Below are positions 9,401 through 17,901 of a DNA stretch of 64,000 nt, piece by piece. Both the position numbers and the translations under genes were made by a program. The notes below the pieces were generated by a model. The model saw only the letters and a program-made list of their open reading frames with translations. It did not search any database and was not told where the DNA came from. Every line of letters starts with the position of its first letter. Position 1 is the stretch's first letter. Source of the stretch: Flavobacterium commune (GTDB lineage Bacteria > Bacteroidota > Bacteroidia > Flavobacteriales > Flavobacteriaceae); the NCBI RefSeq assembly GCF_001857965.1, contig NZ_CP017774.1:2046001-2110000 (forward strand). Reading direction: 5' to 3'.

Positions 9401-12400
9401 TCAATAAGCTCAACTAATTTTGAGCAGGGAAATGTCGAGTACATTCAGTTTTGGGTCTTAGATCCTTATGTGGGTAATGGAAAATCAGAAGCGACTAATA
9501 CAGGTAAGGTCTATTTTAACTTAGGAGAAATATCAGAGGATATATTAAAAGATGGTCGAAAACAATATGAAAACGGATTAGGTCCAGATCAGGTTTTGGT
9601 GAATCCAAGACCAATTTGGGGAGATGTTCCTGCATCGCAATCTTTGATTTATACATTTGATGCTGATACTCAAAACAGAAGGAATCAAGATGTTGGATTA
9701 GATGGTTTGTCTAATAATGCTGAGACTGCTGTTTATGATAATTTCGCCTCAGAACCGGATCCGGCAGCCGATGATTACACTTTTTACCTTAACTCTAATG
9801 GTGGCGTAAAAGAGCGTTATAAAAACTATAACGGAGTTGATGGTAACTCAGCGGTTGATATAAACGATCCTAACCGTGGGGCAACAACATTTCCTGATGT
9901 TGAGGATGTGAACAGAGATAATACGATGAATACGATTAATGCGTATTATGAGTACAGCATTGATATGAAACCTAATATGCAAATTGGGGAGAATTATGTT
10001 ACGGATGTTAGAGAAGCTGATGTGACATTGCCTAACGGAGCAACAACTGCAGCGCGATGGATTCAGTTTAAAATTCCTGTTTCACAGCCTGAAAATAAAA
10101 TAGGTAGTATCGAAGATTTTAGATCCATTCGTTTTATGCGAATGTTTATGACAGGATTTGAGGATGAAGTAACGATGCGTTTTGGAGCTTTGGATTTAGT
10201 TCGTGGAGAATGGAGAAGATATACTGCAACATTAGATCCTGCTGATACTAATGTTGGCGATGATAATACGGAGTTAGATGTTATTGCGGTTAATGTTCAG
10301 GAAAACGACACCAGATGTCCGGTAAATTATATTACACCTCCGGGGGTTCAAAGAGAACAGTTGTATAATAATAATACCCTGATTAATCAAAATGAGCAAT
10401 CATTATCTTTAAGAGTTGCCGGAGAAGGTTTGGAACCGAACGATTCAAGAGCTGTATTTAAAAATGTAAGCGTGGATATGCGTCAGTTTAAAAAACTGAA
10501 AATGTTTTTACATGCCGAATCGTTGAAGAATGAAATGCTATTACAAGATAATCAAATGGTAGGTTTTATACGTTTTGGAAATGATTTTACACAAAATTTT
10601 TATCAAATAGAGATTCCGTTAAAGGTTACCGAAACAACAGATGGTGTTTGTAAATACACTGCCGATGATGTTTGGCCGGAGGCCAATGAAATCGATTTGT
10701 CATTAGCATTGTTGACTCAATTAAAAGTAGAAGCCATGTCAGTTGATGCCAGTACGCTGCCATTGGATGGAATTTATTATAAAAATGAGGACGAATTAGA
10801 CGGAAGTTTAGCAAGTAAAATCAATAAACTGCGATTAGGTATTAAAGGAAATCCTAATTTTGGTTTGGTGCGTACTTTGATGGTTGGGATAAAGAGTAAC
10901 GAGCCTCATCAGAAAATTAAAGGAGAAGTTTGGTTTAACGAACTTCGTTTGGCCGAAATGGACAATCGCGGTGGTATGGCTGCTGTGCTGAATGTGGATA
11001 CAAACTTTGCTGATTTTGCAACTATTTCTGCAACCGGAAAAATGAGTACTGTAGGTTTTGGAACTATTGAACAAGGTCCAAATGAAAGAAGTCGAGAAGA
11101 TATTCAGCAGTATAATATTGTGACTAATCTGAATCTGGGGAAACTATTGCCTAATAAATGGGGTATTAATTTACCTTTTAATTACAGTGTAGGTGAGGAA
11201 ACAATTAAGCCGGAATACGACCCTTTTAATCAGGATATTAAATTAAAGGAGCTTTTAAAGAATACTGCTGATGCTGATACAAGAGCTAATTTGAGAAATC
11301 GTGCGATTGATTATACTAAGCGTACCAGTATTAATTTTATTGGAGTGAGAAAACAAAGAGCGGCAGAGCAAAAACCACATATTTATGATCCGGAGAATTT
11401 TACTTTTTCTCAATCGTTTAATAAAGTAGAACATCATGATTATGAGGTTGAAGATTATCTGGATCAGCAGGCCAGTACTTCAGTTGATTATGCTTACACA
11501 TTTGATAATAAAGCGGTGGAGCCTTTTAAGAAAACGAAATTCATGAAGAAAAGTTCGTATTGGAAATTATTGAGTGATTTTAATTTTAATTTTTTACCAT
11601 CAAATATCACCTTTAATACCAATATTAACAGGCAATACAATCGTCAGCAGTTTAGACAGGTAGAGAATGTGCCAGGTCTTGAGCTGAATCCTTTGTATCG
11701 TAGAAATTTCGGTTTTAATTATAACTATGGATTCAATTATAATTTGACAAAATCTTTGAAATTTAGTTATGCGGCTTCTACTAATAATTTGGTGAAAAAT
11801 TATCTGGATCAGGACGATCAGCCTATCGATAGTTTTTCTATTTGGGATAGTTACTGGGATATAGGTGATCCTAACCGTCATACGCAGCAGCTTATTGTCA
11901 ACTATGATATTCCTATTAATAAAATACCATTGTTTGGTTTTGTAAAAGCAAATTATACTTATACAGGAGATTATAGTTGGCAAAAATCGGCTAATGCCTT
12001 ATCTGAAATAGTAGTGGATGGTACGGGATTTAATTTAGGAAATACAGTTCAAAACGCACGTACTAATACTTTGAATGCTAGTTTTAATATGGATATGTTG
12101 TATAAGTATTTAGGTTTGTCCAAAAAACCAAAAGTAGCAGCCAGACCTACTGTTGCTCCTAGACCGGGTCAAAAAATTACGAGTACTCCGGTGAAGCAAC
12201 AGGCTCAGTCTAGTCCGTTTGTTGATGGATTGTTGGGGGTTTTGACCAGCGTTAAGAACGTTCAGATTAATTATACTGAAAATAGTGGTACAATGTTGCC
12301 GGGTTATATGCCAAGTATAGGGTTTTTAGGTTCTTCAAGACCATCATTAGGATTTATTTTTGGTAGTCAGGATGATGTGCGTTATGAAGCAGCTAAAAAT

Positions 12401-13651
12401 GGTTGGCTGACCAATTATCAGGAGTTTAATCAAAATTATACTCAGGTAAGTAACAAAGTTTTGCGTGCTACGGCTAATGTAGATTTGTTTCCTGATTTTA
12501 AAATTGATTTGACGATGGATCGATCTTTTTCTGAAAATTATTCAGAGCAATATGATGTGTCGGCTGATGGAACTTATAATTCGCGTTCACCTTATAATTA
12601 CGGAATGTTTTCTATATCTACAATTTTGATTAAGACTGCTTTTTCTCAAAGTGATGAGAGTATTTCGGCAGCTTTTGACGATTTTAGATCCAATAGACTT
12701 TTAGTTGCAAATCAATTGGCAGCCGAACGTTATGGTAGTATTGTACCTAGGTACGATGCGGCAGCACTTCCGGCGGAGAATACAACTGCTCCGGAAACCG
12801 ATTTAGCAAATCCTAATAATCCCGAACGAAAAAGAATTATTAGTAATGATGGATTTCCGATAGGTTTTGGAAAAAGTAATCAGGCGGTATTGTTGCCGGC
12901 TTTTGTAGCTGCTTATTCCGGAGCCGATGCTTCAAATGTTTCTACAAGCATTTTTAGAAATTTTCCTATTCCTAACTGGACGGTAAAATACAATGGTTTG
13001 ATGCGTTATGATATGTTTAAAAAAACCTTCAGACGATTCTCTTTGCAGCATAGTTACAGGGCTTCTTATACAATTAATCAATACCGTTCTAATTTTGATT
13101 ATGATAAAGATCCAAACGGAACAGATGATAATGGTAATTTTTATAATAAAACCATTATGTCTAATGTGAATTTAGTGGAACAATTTAGTCCTCTTCTTCG
13201 AATGGATTTTGAATTGAAAAATTCGTTAAAAGTCTTGACAGAGATTAAAAAAGACCGTGCTTTATCGATGAGTTTTGATAATAATTTATTGACCGAAGTA
13301 AAAGGGGTGGAATACATTGTGGGATTAGGGTATCGATTTAAAAACGTGGTTTTTTCTTCAAGACTGGCTGATAATCCTACCGGGGTTATTAAAGGAGATA
13401 TTAATCTTAAAGCCGATTTGTCATATAGAAACAACCAAACTATTGTGCGTTATTTGGATTATGATAACAATCAATTGGCTGGTGGGCAAAATTTATGGTC
13501 TTTAAAAGTAACGGCTGATTATTCGTTTAGTAAAAATCTAACAGCTATTTTCTATTATGATCATTCGTTTTCTAAGGCTGTAATTTCAACATCTTTCCCT
13601 ATCACTAATATTCGATCCGGATTTACACTTCGATATAATTTTGGGAATTAA
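6434..13651 (+). CDS. sprA: Type IX secretion system outer-membrane translocon SprA
   Basis: 2405 aa with an N-terminal signal peptide (MYKICIFLAVLLCGFVSLAQ). SprA is the giant 36-strand outer-membrane barrel that conducts type IX substrates, and is needed for gliding and for export of adhesins and enzymes in flavobacteria. The sequence is rich in beta-strand patterns with many aromatic-ended strands and ends on an outer-membrane-type strand (GFTLRYNFGN). Length and position between ruvA and gcvH fit the family. The many short antisense ORFs beneath it look like shadows. No frameshift was seen. Confidence 0.95.
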   Translation: MYKICIFLAVLLCGFVSLAQVNEPVQDTTKRGYSLGKIEIKDPKSILSAYTYDPKTDRYIYTSSVNGFSIKYPLILTPKEYENLVLKESMKDYFKKKSDAIDGKKEGSEEAKKDLLPRYYVKSGLFESIFGSNTIDVKPTGSVEMDMGVRFTRQDNPSFSPRNRSNLAFDFDQRISMSLMGKVGTRLNVNANYDTQSTFAFQNLLKLEYAPTEDDIIQKIEVGNVSMPLNSSLIRGAQSLFGVKAQLQFGKTMVTGVYSEQKSQTKTVVSQNGGTVQDFDIFALDYDNDRHFFLSQYFRNKYDAALKSYPFIDSRVQITRIEVWVTNKQTRLNTTSNNLRNVIALQDLGESQLTGLADSEVVVLDPSTGMFNNPADSPSDNSNNKYNPAQIQTGGGLLNSNIREMATSSSGFNATVIEGQDYSKLENARKLTSNEFTYHPQLGYISLQQRLSNDEILAVAYEYTIGDQVYQVGEFGNDGVDATLVTGTPQSTQAVITQSLILKMLKSNLTNVKNPVWNLMMKNIYQIPGAYQIKQEDFRFNILFTDPSPLNYISPVAGSSFPSNPSLENKVAETPLLNVFNLDKLNYNNDRQLGGDGFFDFVPGLTMDSQNGRIIFTTKEPFGELLFSKLANPNSGEDYNNSTTYNANQAKYVFRSMYRNTQSGALQDSEKNKFLLRGRYKSSAGDGIPIGAFNVPQGSVVVTAGGRILVEGVDYSVNYQLGRVQILDPSLQASNTPINVSLENNSIFGQQTRRFMGVNVEHKFSDKFTLGGTFLKMTERPFTQKSNYGQESVNNTIFGFNTNFSTEVPFFTRLANMLPNVDTDVPSNLSIRGEIAFLKPDTPKADQFNGESTLYVDDFEGSQSTIDMRSAYAWSLASTPEENTNSAYNFNAKANDLSYGHKRSKLAWYTIDPIFYVQRPSGISNDDISLNSTRRIYSKELYPTLDIAQGQTQVINTLDLTYYPSERGPYNNNSSFNLNPKENFGGIMRSISSTNFEQGNVEYIQFWVLDPYVGNGKSEATNTGKVYFNLGEISEDILKDGRKQYENGLGPDQVLVNPRPIWGDVPASQSLIYTFDADTQNRRNQDVGLDGLSNNAETAVYDNFASEPDPAADDYTFYLNSNGGVKERYKNYNGVDGNSAVDINDPNRGATTFPDVEDVNRDNTMNTINAYYEYSIDMKPNMQIGENYVTDVREADVTLPNGATTAARWIQFKIPVSQPENKIGSIEDFRSIRFMRMFMTGFEDEVTMRFGALDLVRGEWRRYTATLDPADTNVGDDNTELDVIAVNVQENDTRCPVNYITPPGVQREQLYNNNTLINQNEQSLSLRVAGEGLEPNDSRAVFKNVSVDMRQFKKLKMFLHAESLKNEMLLQDNQMVGFIRFGNDFTQNFYQIEIPLKVTETTDGVCKYTADDVWPEANEIDLSLALLTQLKVEAMSVDASTLPLDGIYYKNEDELDGSLASKINKLRLGIKGNPNFGLVRTLMVGIKSNEPHQKIKGEVWFNELRLAEMDNRGGMAAVLNVDTNFADFATISATGKMSTVGFGTIEQGPNERSREDIQQYNIVTNLNLGKLLPNKWGINLPFNYSVGEETIKPEYDPFNQDIKLKELLKNTADADTRANLRNRAIDYTKRTSINFIGVRKQRAAEQKPHIYDPENFTFSQSFNKVEHHDYEVEDYLDQQASTSVDYAYTFDNKAVEPFKKTKFMKKSSYWKLLSDFNFNFLPSNITFNTNINRQYNRQQFRQVENVPGLELNPLYRRNFGFNYNYGFNYNLTKSLKFSYAASTNNLVKNYLDQDDQPIDSFSIWDSYWDIGDPNRHTQQLIVNYDIPINKIPLFGFVKANYTYTGDYSWQKSANALSEIVVDGTGFNLGNTVQNARTNTLNASFNMDMLYKYLGLSKKPKVAARPTVAPRPGQKITSTPVKQQAQSSPFVDGLLGVLTSVKNVQINYTENSGTMLPGYMPSIGFLGSSRPSLGFIFGSQDDVRYEAAKNGWLTNYQEFNQNYTQVSNKVLRATANVDLFPDFKIDLTMDRSFSENYSEQYDVSADGTYNSRSPYNYGMFSISTILIKTAFSQSDESISAAFDDFRSNRLLVANQLAAERYGSIVPRYDAAALPAENTTAPETDLANPNNPERKRIISNDGFPIGFGKSNQAVLLPAFVAAYSGADASNVSTSIFRNFPIPNWTVKYNGLMRYDMFKKTFRRFSLQHSYRASYTINQYRSNFDYDKDPNGTDDNGNFYNKTIMSNVNLVEQFSPLLRMDFELKNSLKVLTEIKKDRALSMSFDNNLLTEVKGVEYIVGLGYRFKNVVFSSRLADNPTGVIKGDINLKADLSYRNNQTIVRYLDYDNNQLAGGQNLWSLKVTADYSFSKNLTAIFYYDHSFSKAVISTSFPITNIRSGFTLRYNFGN

Positions 13652-13686
13652 TTTTAAAATGGCAAAAGATTTAATTTGAAGATTGT

Positions 13687-13694
13687 TACATTTG
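13687..13694 (+). promoter_or_regulatory. Possible -7 box (TACATTTG) of gcvH
   Basis: TAnnTTTG match 40 bp before the gcvH ATG. It overlaps the upstream extension of the gcvH frame, supporting the internal start. No clear -33 element. Confidence 0.45.
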
Positions 13695-13733
13695 CCAAAA
13701 AATAATAATTATCATATTTCAATTACTATTACT

Positions 13734-14114
13734 ATGAATATACCTGCAAATTTAAAGTACACTAAAGATCACGAATGGGTAAGTCTTGAAGGAGATGTTG
13801 CAACAATAGGAATTACGCATTTTGCTCAAAAAGAGTTGGGTGATATTGTTTATGTTGAAGTGGAAACTTTAGATCAAACACTTGAGAAAGATGAAGTTTT
13901 TGGTACTGTTGAAGCGGTAAAAACTGTTTCGGACTTGTTTCTACCTTTAACCGGAGAAATAATTGAATTCAACACAGGTTTAGAAGATGCTCCGGAATTA
14001 GTGAATTCAGATCCTTATGGAGCTGGCTGGATGATAAAAGTTAAGGTTTCAGATTTAGCTGAATACGATACTTTGTTAACTGCTGAAGGCTACAAAGAAT
14101 TGATTGGTGCTTAA
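13734..14114 (+). CDS. gcvH: Glycine cleavage system H protein
   Basis: Lipoyl carrier that shuttles the aminomethyl group between the P, T and L proteins of glycine cleavage. The start at 13734 ([16 protein letters not shown]) gives 126 aa, the normal size; the open frame from 13683 adds 17 unlikely residues. The lipoylated Lys is in [14 protein letters not shown]. No gcvP or gcvT in the window. Its 3' end overlaps the next gene. Confidence 0.95.
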   Translation: MNIPANLKYTKDHEWVSLEGDVATIGITHFAQKELGDIVYVEVETLDQTLEKDEVFGTVEAVKTVSDLFLPLTGEIIEFNTGLEDAPELVNSDPYGAGWMIKVKVSDLAEYDTLLTAEGYKELIGA

Positions 14115-14496
14115 GAAAATTTGTATCGGGGCAGCACTGTGTTGGACAGCGAATATTTTGTATCTCTGTTTAATAAGGATAAGCGAGCTTCCCGAAATTA
14201 AGATTTCATACATCGATAAATATATACACGCATTTTTTTATTTCGTGTTTAGTCTGTTGTGGTTTTATGCACTTCAGTTTTATTTTAAAAAAGTAAGTCG
14301 TAAAAAGCTTTTTGTTGTTGTTGTTCTAATGGCTTTTGTGTTTGGAATTGCAATAGAATTGTTTCAGACTTTTTTGACAACTAGCAGAAGTGGCGATGTT
14401 ATTGATGTTGTAGCTAATACTGCAGGTTCTTTACTGGCTATTTTGCTTATCCGGTTTTTAGGTAAAAATTTGTTTTTAAATAAAATTCAAGAATAA
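14107..14496 (+). CDS. VanZ-like family membrane protein
   Basis: About 129 aa with four predicted membrane helices. VanZ features: an N-terminal helix, a [17 protein letters not shown] segment (the conserved D-K-xxH), [26 protein letters not shown], and a last helix. The prototype confers low-level teicoplanin resistance, but the role of family members is generally unknown. The start is GTG at 14107, or TTG at 14104, inside the gcvH stop region, so translation is probably coupled. A terminator follows directly. Confidence 0.82.
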   Translation: MLKKICIGAALCWTANILYLCLIRISELPEIKISYIDKYIHAFFYFVFSLLWFYALQFYFKKVSRKKLFVVVVLMAFVFGIAIELFQTFLTTSRSGDVIDVVANTAGSLLAILLIRFLGKNLFLNKIQE

Positions 14497-14501
14497 ATAC
14501 T

Positions 14502-14526
14502 AATCCTGCTTCGGCGGGATTTTTTA
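14502..14526 (+). terminator. Terminator after the VanZ-like gene
   Basis: Stem AATCCTGC/GCGGGATT with a TTCG tetraloop and a T-run. Confidence 0.88.
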
Positions 14527-14667
14527 TTGTTTTTCAAAATGAATTTTGTTTCCTTCTTGTTTTGTTGAAGGTGCTATTCAGGATGATTTGGAATTACAGA
14601 TAATTATTAACAATACATTAATAGCCAAAACTAATTTTGGAATAGTGTTTAGTTAGTTTTTAATTTC

Positions 14668-14675
14668 TAAATTTG
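14668..14675 (+). promoter_or_regulatory. -7 box (TAAATTTG) of trxA
   Basis: Exact TAnnTTTG 54 bp before the trxA start. The 140 bp before it hold no recognisable feature. Confidence 0.55.
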
Positions 14676-14729
14676 CATAGTGTTTAAGGAATTAAAGACT
14701 TTATATTTATAAACTTTAAATAAAGAAAT

Positions 14730-15047
14730 ATGGCATTAGCAATAACAGACGCTACTTTTGAAGAAGTAGTATTGAAGTCAGACAAACCAGTTATGGTAGA
14801 TTTTTGGGCAGCATGGTGTGGGCCTTGTAGAATGGTTGGGCCAATCATTGACGAACTAAGCAATGAGTACGATGGGAAAGTTGTTGTAGGGAAAGTTGAT
14901 GTAGATGCAAACCAGGAATTTGCTGCTAAATACGGAGTGAGAAACATACCTACTGTATTGGTTTTTCATAACGGAGAAGTCGTAGGAAAGCAAGTAGGAG
15001 TTGCTCCTAAGCAAACTTATGCAGATAGTTTAGACGCTTTGTTGTAA
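14730..15047 (+). CDS. trxA: Thioredoxin TrxA
   Basis: 105 aa cytoplasmic thiol-disulfide reductant. Active site WAAWCGPCRM at about residue 31, the cis-Pro in RNIPTVLVF, and the buried DFWA Asp. Length and architecture are those of classical thioredoxin, with no signal peptide. Own promoter and terminator. Confidence 0.96.
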   Translation: MALAITDATFEEVVLKSDKPVMVDFWAAWCGPCRMVGPIIDELSNEYDGKVVVGKVDVDANQEFAAKYGVRNIPTVLVFHNGEVVGKQVGVAPKQTYADSLDALL

Positions 15048-15072
15048 TCGTAAGATTATGATTTATATGAGA

Positions 15073-15103
15073 AAAAGGTTTGGCGTGAGTCAAGCCTTTT
15101 TTT
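15073..15103 (+). terminator. Terminator after trxA
   Basis: A 12-bp stem (AAAAGGTTTGGC/GTCAAGCCTTTT, with two G-T pairs), GTGA loop, then T. Confidence 0.8.
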
Positions 15104-15269
15104 GTGCAGTAATGAGGATTAATTCTGAATGTTTCTAAAAGAAAAGCTAAGGCTAAAAAAACTTAGTGTTCTCTGCGGTGGATTCTTTTTCTCTCCCCAA
15201 GTTTTGAGATTGATTTTTAATAGACGAGATGAAAGATGTTTTTAATTATTCGGAATCAAAAAAAGCAAA

Positions 15270-15300
15270 TAAAAAAAGCGATTCATTTCTGAATCGCTTT
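15270..15300 (-). terminator. Terminator of the distal tRNA-Asp gene
   Basis: Perfect stem AGCGATTCA/TGAATCGCT. The A-run on the plus strand is the T-tail of the minus-strand transcript. Confidence 0.85.
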
Positions 15301-15312
15301 TAACAATTTTAG

Positions 15313-15386
15313 CGGTCTGGACGGGACTCGAACCCGCGACCCCATGCGTGACAGGCATGTATTCTAACCAACTGAACTACCAAACC
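15313..15386 (-). tRNA. tRNA-Asp (GTC), copy 1
   Basis: 74 nt on the minus strand. Acceptor GGTTTGG/CCAGACC with discriminator G, T-loop GGTTCGAGTCC, and anticodon loop CTGTCAC giving GTC. No encoded CCA. Identical to the copy at 15640-15713. Confidence 0.96.
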
Positions 15387-15404
15387 TCTGCTTTATTGCG
15401 AGTG

Positions 15405-15412
15405 CAAATATA
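15405..15412 (-). promoter_or_regulatory. Promoter -7 box (TATATTTG) of tRNA-Asp copy 1
   Basis: TATATTTG on the minus strand with TTG 21 bp further upstream (CAA at 15434-15436), 18 bp before the tRNA. Confidence 0.7.
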
Positions 15413-15479
15413 CAATATAATTTCTTTTAAAAACAAGCCTTCTGTTAAAAAAAATAATTCTTTTTTTAGTGCCTCCCTA

Positions 15480-15600
15480 AAATCAAAAAAGCCATTCACA
15501 TTTAAGTGAAAAGCTTTTCATTGGTTTAACTACTAAACCGAGATCAGCTAACTAGGCCGACCTAACAACACAACTAGCTTTAGATACCGTATAGTGGAAA
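15480..15600. other. Structured spacer between the two tRNA-Asp genes
   Basis: Holds a minus-oriented terminator-like hairpin (15486-15520) with no gene to serve, then GGTTTA/TAAACC (15523-15539) and an AGCTA/TAGCT pair (15546-15579). On the minus strand the segment GGTTTAGTAGTT resembles the tRNA-Asp 5' end GGTTTGGTAGTT, so it may be a decayed tRNA unit. No ORF. Confidence 0.4.
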
Positions 15601-15629
15601 AAAAAGCCTTTCTGTTATGAAAGGCTTTC
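15597..15629 (-). terminator. Terminator of the proximal tRNA-Asp gene
   Basis: Perfect stem AAGCCTTTC/GAAAGGCTT, with an A-run on the plus strand acting as minus-strand T-tail. Confidence 0.85.
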
Positions 15630-15639
15630 CCAATATTAG

Positions 15640-15713
15640 CGGTCTGGACGGGACTCGAACCCGCGACCCCATGCGTGACAGGCATGTATTCTAACCAACT
15701 GAACTACCAAACC
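15640..15713 (-). tRNA. tRNA-Asp (GTC), copy 2
   Basis: Same 74-nt sequence as copy 1, 253 bp upstream of it in transcription order. The duplication includes about 14 bp of 5' flank (CGCAATAAAGCAGA) but not the terminator. Confidence 0.96.
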
Positions 15714-15731
15714 TCTGCTTTATTGCGGTGG

Positions 15732-15739
15732 CAAAGATA
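15732..15739 (-). promoter_or_regulatory. Promoter -7 box (TATCTTTG) of tRNA-Asp copy 2
   Basis: TATCTTTG on the minus strand with TTG (CAA at 15759-15761) 19 bp upstream: a textbook Bacteroidota sigma-ABfr promoter. Confidence 0.75.
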
Positions 15740-15799
15740 CAATAGATTTCTATTTAAACAAGTCTTTTTACTAAAAATAATAATATATTTTTATGTAGT

Positions 15800-16726
15800 T
15801 TATCCAAACTTTTGTTTTTCAGTTAAATAAGTGAGTATGATTTTTTCAAAATCTTCTCTCACGCTTACCGGAACATACTTGATTTTGTTTTGCGCACAGC
15901 TCAATGTAAGTTTTTTGAAGTACAAAGTGGCCTGTTTTTCGTATTCTTCTTTTACATTGTCAGCAAAAACAACTATTTCTTCGCCAGTTTCTACATCAAT
16001 AAATTTTCGTGGCGCATTATCAAAATCAAAACGGAGTTCTGTTTTTCCATCTACTACATGAAATAAAACTACCTTATGCTTGTTGTGTTTTAAATGTTGC
16101 AAAGCATTCAATAAACGCTCTTCTTCTCCTGTTTGAAACATATCCGTAAACAAAACAATCATAGAACGACGGTGAATCTTCTCGGCTATTTGATGTAAAA
16201 AAGTAATTGTATCGGTGCTTTTTTTAGTAACGGGTTCTTGCAGTAAATTTTCCAGTGCATTCAACACCATTCGATGATGACGATCGCTGCCTTTTTCGGG
16301 CGCATAATACTCATAAGTATCCGAAAACACACTTAAGCCTACTGCATCCCTTTGTTTTTTTAAGAGATTCATCAACACGGCCGAAGCCAAAACAGAAAAG
16401 CCTATTTTGCTTTCGTAAAAATTCTGATTGGATTTTAATTTGGGATAGTGCATCGACGAAGAATTGTCGATAATGATATGACAGCGCAAATTGGTTTCCT
16501 CTTCAAACTGTTTGGTGTACAAACGATCTGTTTTTGCAAACAATTTCCAGTCGATATGCTTGGTGCTTTCGCCGGTGTTATAGACTTTATGTTCAGCAAA
16601 CTCGGCCGAAAATCCATGAAACGGACTTTTATGCATTCCTGAAATAAAACCTTCGACGACTTGGTTAGCAAGTAATTCTAAATGCTGAAAACTGGCAATT
16701 TTCCCTATTTGTGATTCTATCTTCAT
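15800..16726 (-). CDS. DUF58 domain-containing protein (vWA-like)
   Basis: 308 aa, soluble. The DUF58 signature lies around residues 35-65 (FSAEFAEHKVYNTGESTKHI, then DWKLFAKTDRLY). A von Willebrand A-like metal site follows (IIIDNSSSMHYPK, DxSxS), then LFTDMFQTGEEE. Such proteins are usually encoded beside MoxR AAA+ ATPases and act in metallochaperone-like or stress roles; no moxR lies in the window. The gene is 46 bp from the DUF456 gene on the same strand, possibly co-transcribed. No membrane segment. Confidence 0.88.
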   Translation of the reverse strand: MKIESQIGKIASFQHLELLANQVVEGFISGMHKSPFHGFSAEFAEHKVYNTGESTKHIDWKLFAKTDRLYTKQFEEETNLRCHIIIDNSSSMHYPKLKSNQNFYESKIGFSVLASAVLMNLLKKQRDAVGLSVFSDTYEYYAPEKGSDRHHRMVLNALENLLQEPVTKKSTDTITFLHQIAEKIHRRSMIVLFTDMFQTGEEERLLNALQHLKHNKHKVVLFHVVDGKTELRFDFDNAPRKFIDVETGEEIVVFADNVKEEYEKQATLYFKKLTLSCAQNKIKYVPVSVREDFEKIILTYLTEKQKFG

Positions 16727-16772
16727 CTCTCAAATGTATTAAATTAGGATTAAAAAATAAAAAGGTTTCTTT

Positions 16773-17276
16773 CTAGCTAAAAAGCAGTGTTTTGTATTCC
16801 CACACAATAGAAATAAATATTCCAAAGTAAATTATACTAAGCATAAATTGTATAAAATTGGAGGCTAAAATTCCTAAAACTGATCCGGTGGCCGCTCGTA
16901 ACGCATGTTGTACATTTTTAGCATCAAACACTAATTCGCCAATCAAAGCACCCAGAAACGGACCAATTATAAAACCTAAAGGTATGGGAGCTAATAAGCC
17001 AACAACAAGTCCGATGTTAGTTCCCCAAATACCCGCCTTACTGCCGCCAAATTGTTCTGTTCCTTTGGAAGGCAAAATGTAATTAGCAATAGAAAAAAGA
17101 ACAAGCACCAGAAAAGTACTGCTTAGAATCCAATAATTAGCAGGTACGGCAGTTGTAAAATACAATAGCACAATACCTAACCAACTAACACTAATTCCGG
17201 GTAATACGGGTAAAAAACTTCCCAGAACCCCAATGAGCATGCAAACTAAGCCAAGAATGAAAAGTACAATATCCAT
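16773..17276 (-). CDS. DUF456 family membrane protein
   Basis: 167 aa, very hydrophobic, four to five predicted helices. It has the glycine-rich DUF456 core (MLIGVLGSFLPVLPGISVSW and IGPFLGALIGELVFDAKN). Function unknown. It lies upstream of the DUF58 gene on the same strand. Confidence 0.85.
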   Translation of the reverse strand: MDIVLFILGLVCMLIGVLGSFLPVLPGISVSWLGIVLLYFTTAVPANYWILSSTFLVLVLFSIANYILPSKGTEQFGGSKAGIWGTNIGLVVGLLAPIPLGFIIGPFLGALIGELVFDAKNVQHALRAATGSVLGILASNFIQFMLSIIYFGIFISIVWEYKTLLFS

Positions 17277-17401
17277 AAACTAATTTTTATTAATTTTGAA
17301 AAATAAATTATAGAAAGTTAGCAAGATTATTGGCTTTATAAAGCATCTCAAAAAAATAATTGTATTTTTATAAAATATTAGTCGAATTCAAAAACAAAAC
17401 T

Positions 17402-17878
17402 TTGAAGCATTATTACTTTTTTTTACTCTTCGCTATATTCAATTCCTGTCAATACTTCGAAAAGCAAGTGCCGTCAGAGAAAGAATTATTGCAAAAAGAG
17501 TTGAAAGCAATAAACTGGAAAGAGGTAGATGAATATCCTTCCTTTGTGGATTGCGACAAACTGGATGAAAAAGTTCAACGCCAACAATGTTTTTTTGATA
17601 GTTTAACCCAACTCATACAGGAAAAATTGGAGATAGACACACTTTCGGCTCTTTATCCGGAACTTGATACGATAGAAGTGAAAGTGACTGTATTCCCAAA
17701 TTCTAAAATGCAGTTCGAACCCCAATTCCCTAAAGATTCTGTGGCTTATGATACCATTAAAATTGACAGTATTTTACACGCTCGACTGGTAAATTTTCCA
17801 AAAGTAAATCCGGCTCTCAAACAGGGAATTCCTGTAAAAACCCAATTTATTTTACCGGTAATTATTAAAGTGGAGTAG
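17402..17878 (+). CDS. Putative lipoprotein with a TonB-C-like tail
   Basis: No ATG start exists. TTG at 17402 gives MKHYYFFLLFAIFNSC, a lipoprotein signal peptide with the lipobox Cys at residue 16, and a 158-aa protein; the frame is open from another TTG at 17360. The C-terminal 30 residues (VNFPKVNPALKQGIPVKTQF) resemble the end of the TonB C-terminal fold, suggesting a periplasmic protein-protein module. No TonB membrane anchor or proline linker. Specific function unknown. It stands alone between two minus-strand blocks. Confidence 0.6.
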   Translation: MKHYYFFLLFAIFNSCQYFEKQVPSEKELLQKELKAINWKEVDEYPSFVDCDKLDEKVQRQQCFFDSLTQLIQEKLEIDTLSALYPELDTIEVKVTVFPNSKMQFEPQFPKDSVAYDTIKIDSILHARLVNFPKVNPALKQGIPVKTQFILPVIIKVE

Positions 17879-17901
17879 TTTTCTAATCCGCATTCTACAA
17901 C

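Noticed and set aside
10626..11983. Several antisense ORFs under sprA
   Set aside because: They are shadows of a long low-GC coding frame, without promoters or recognisable domains.
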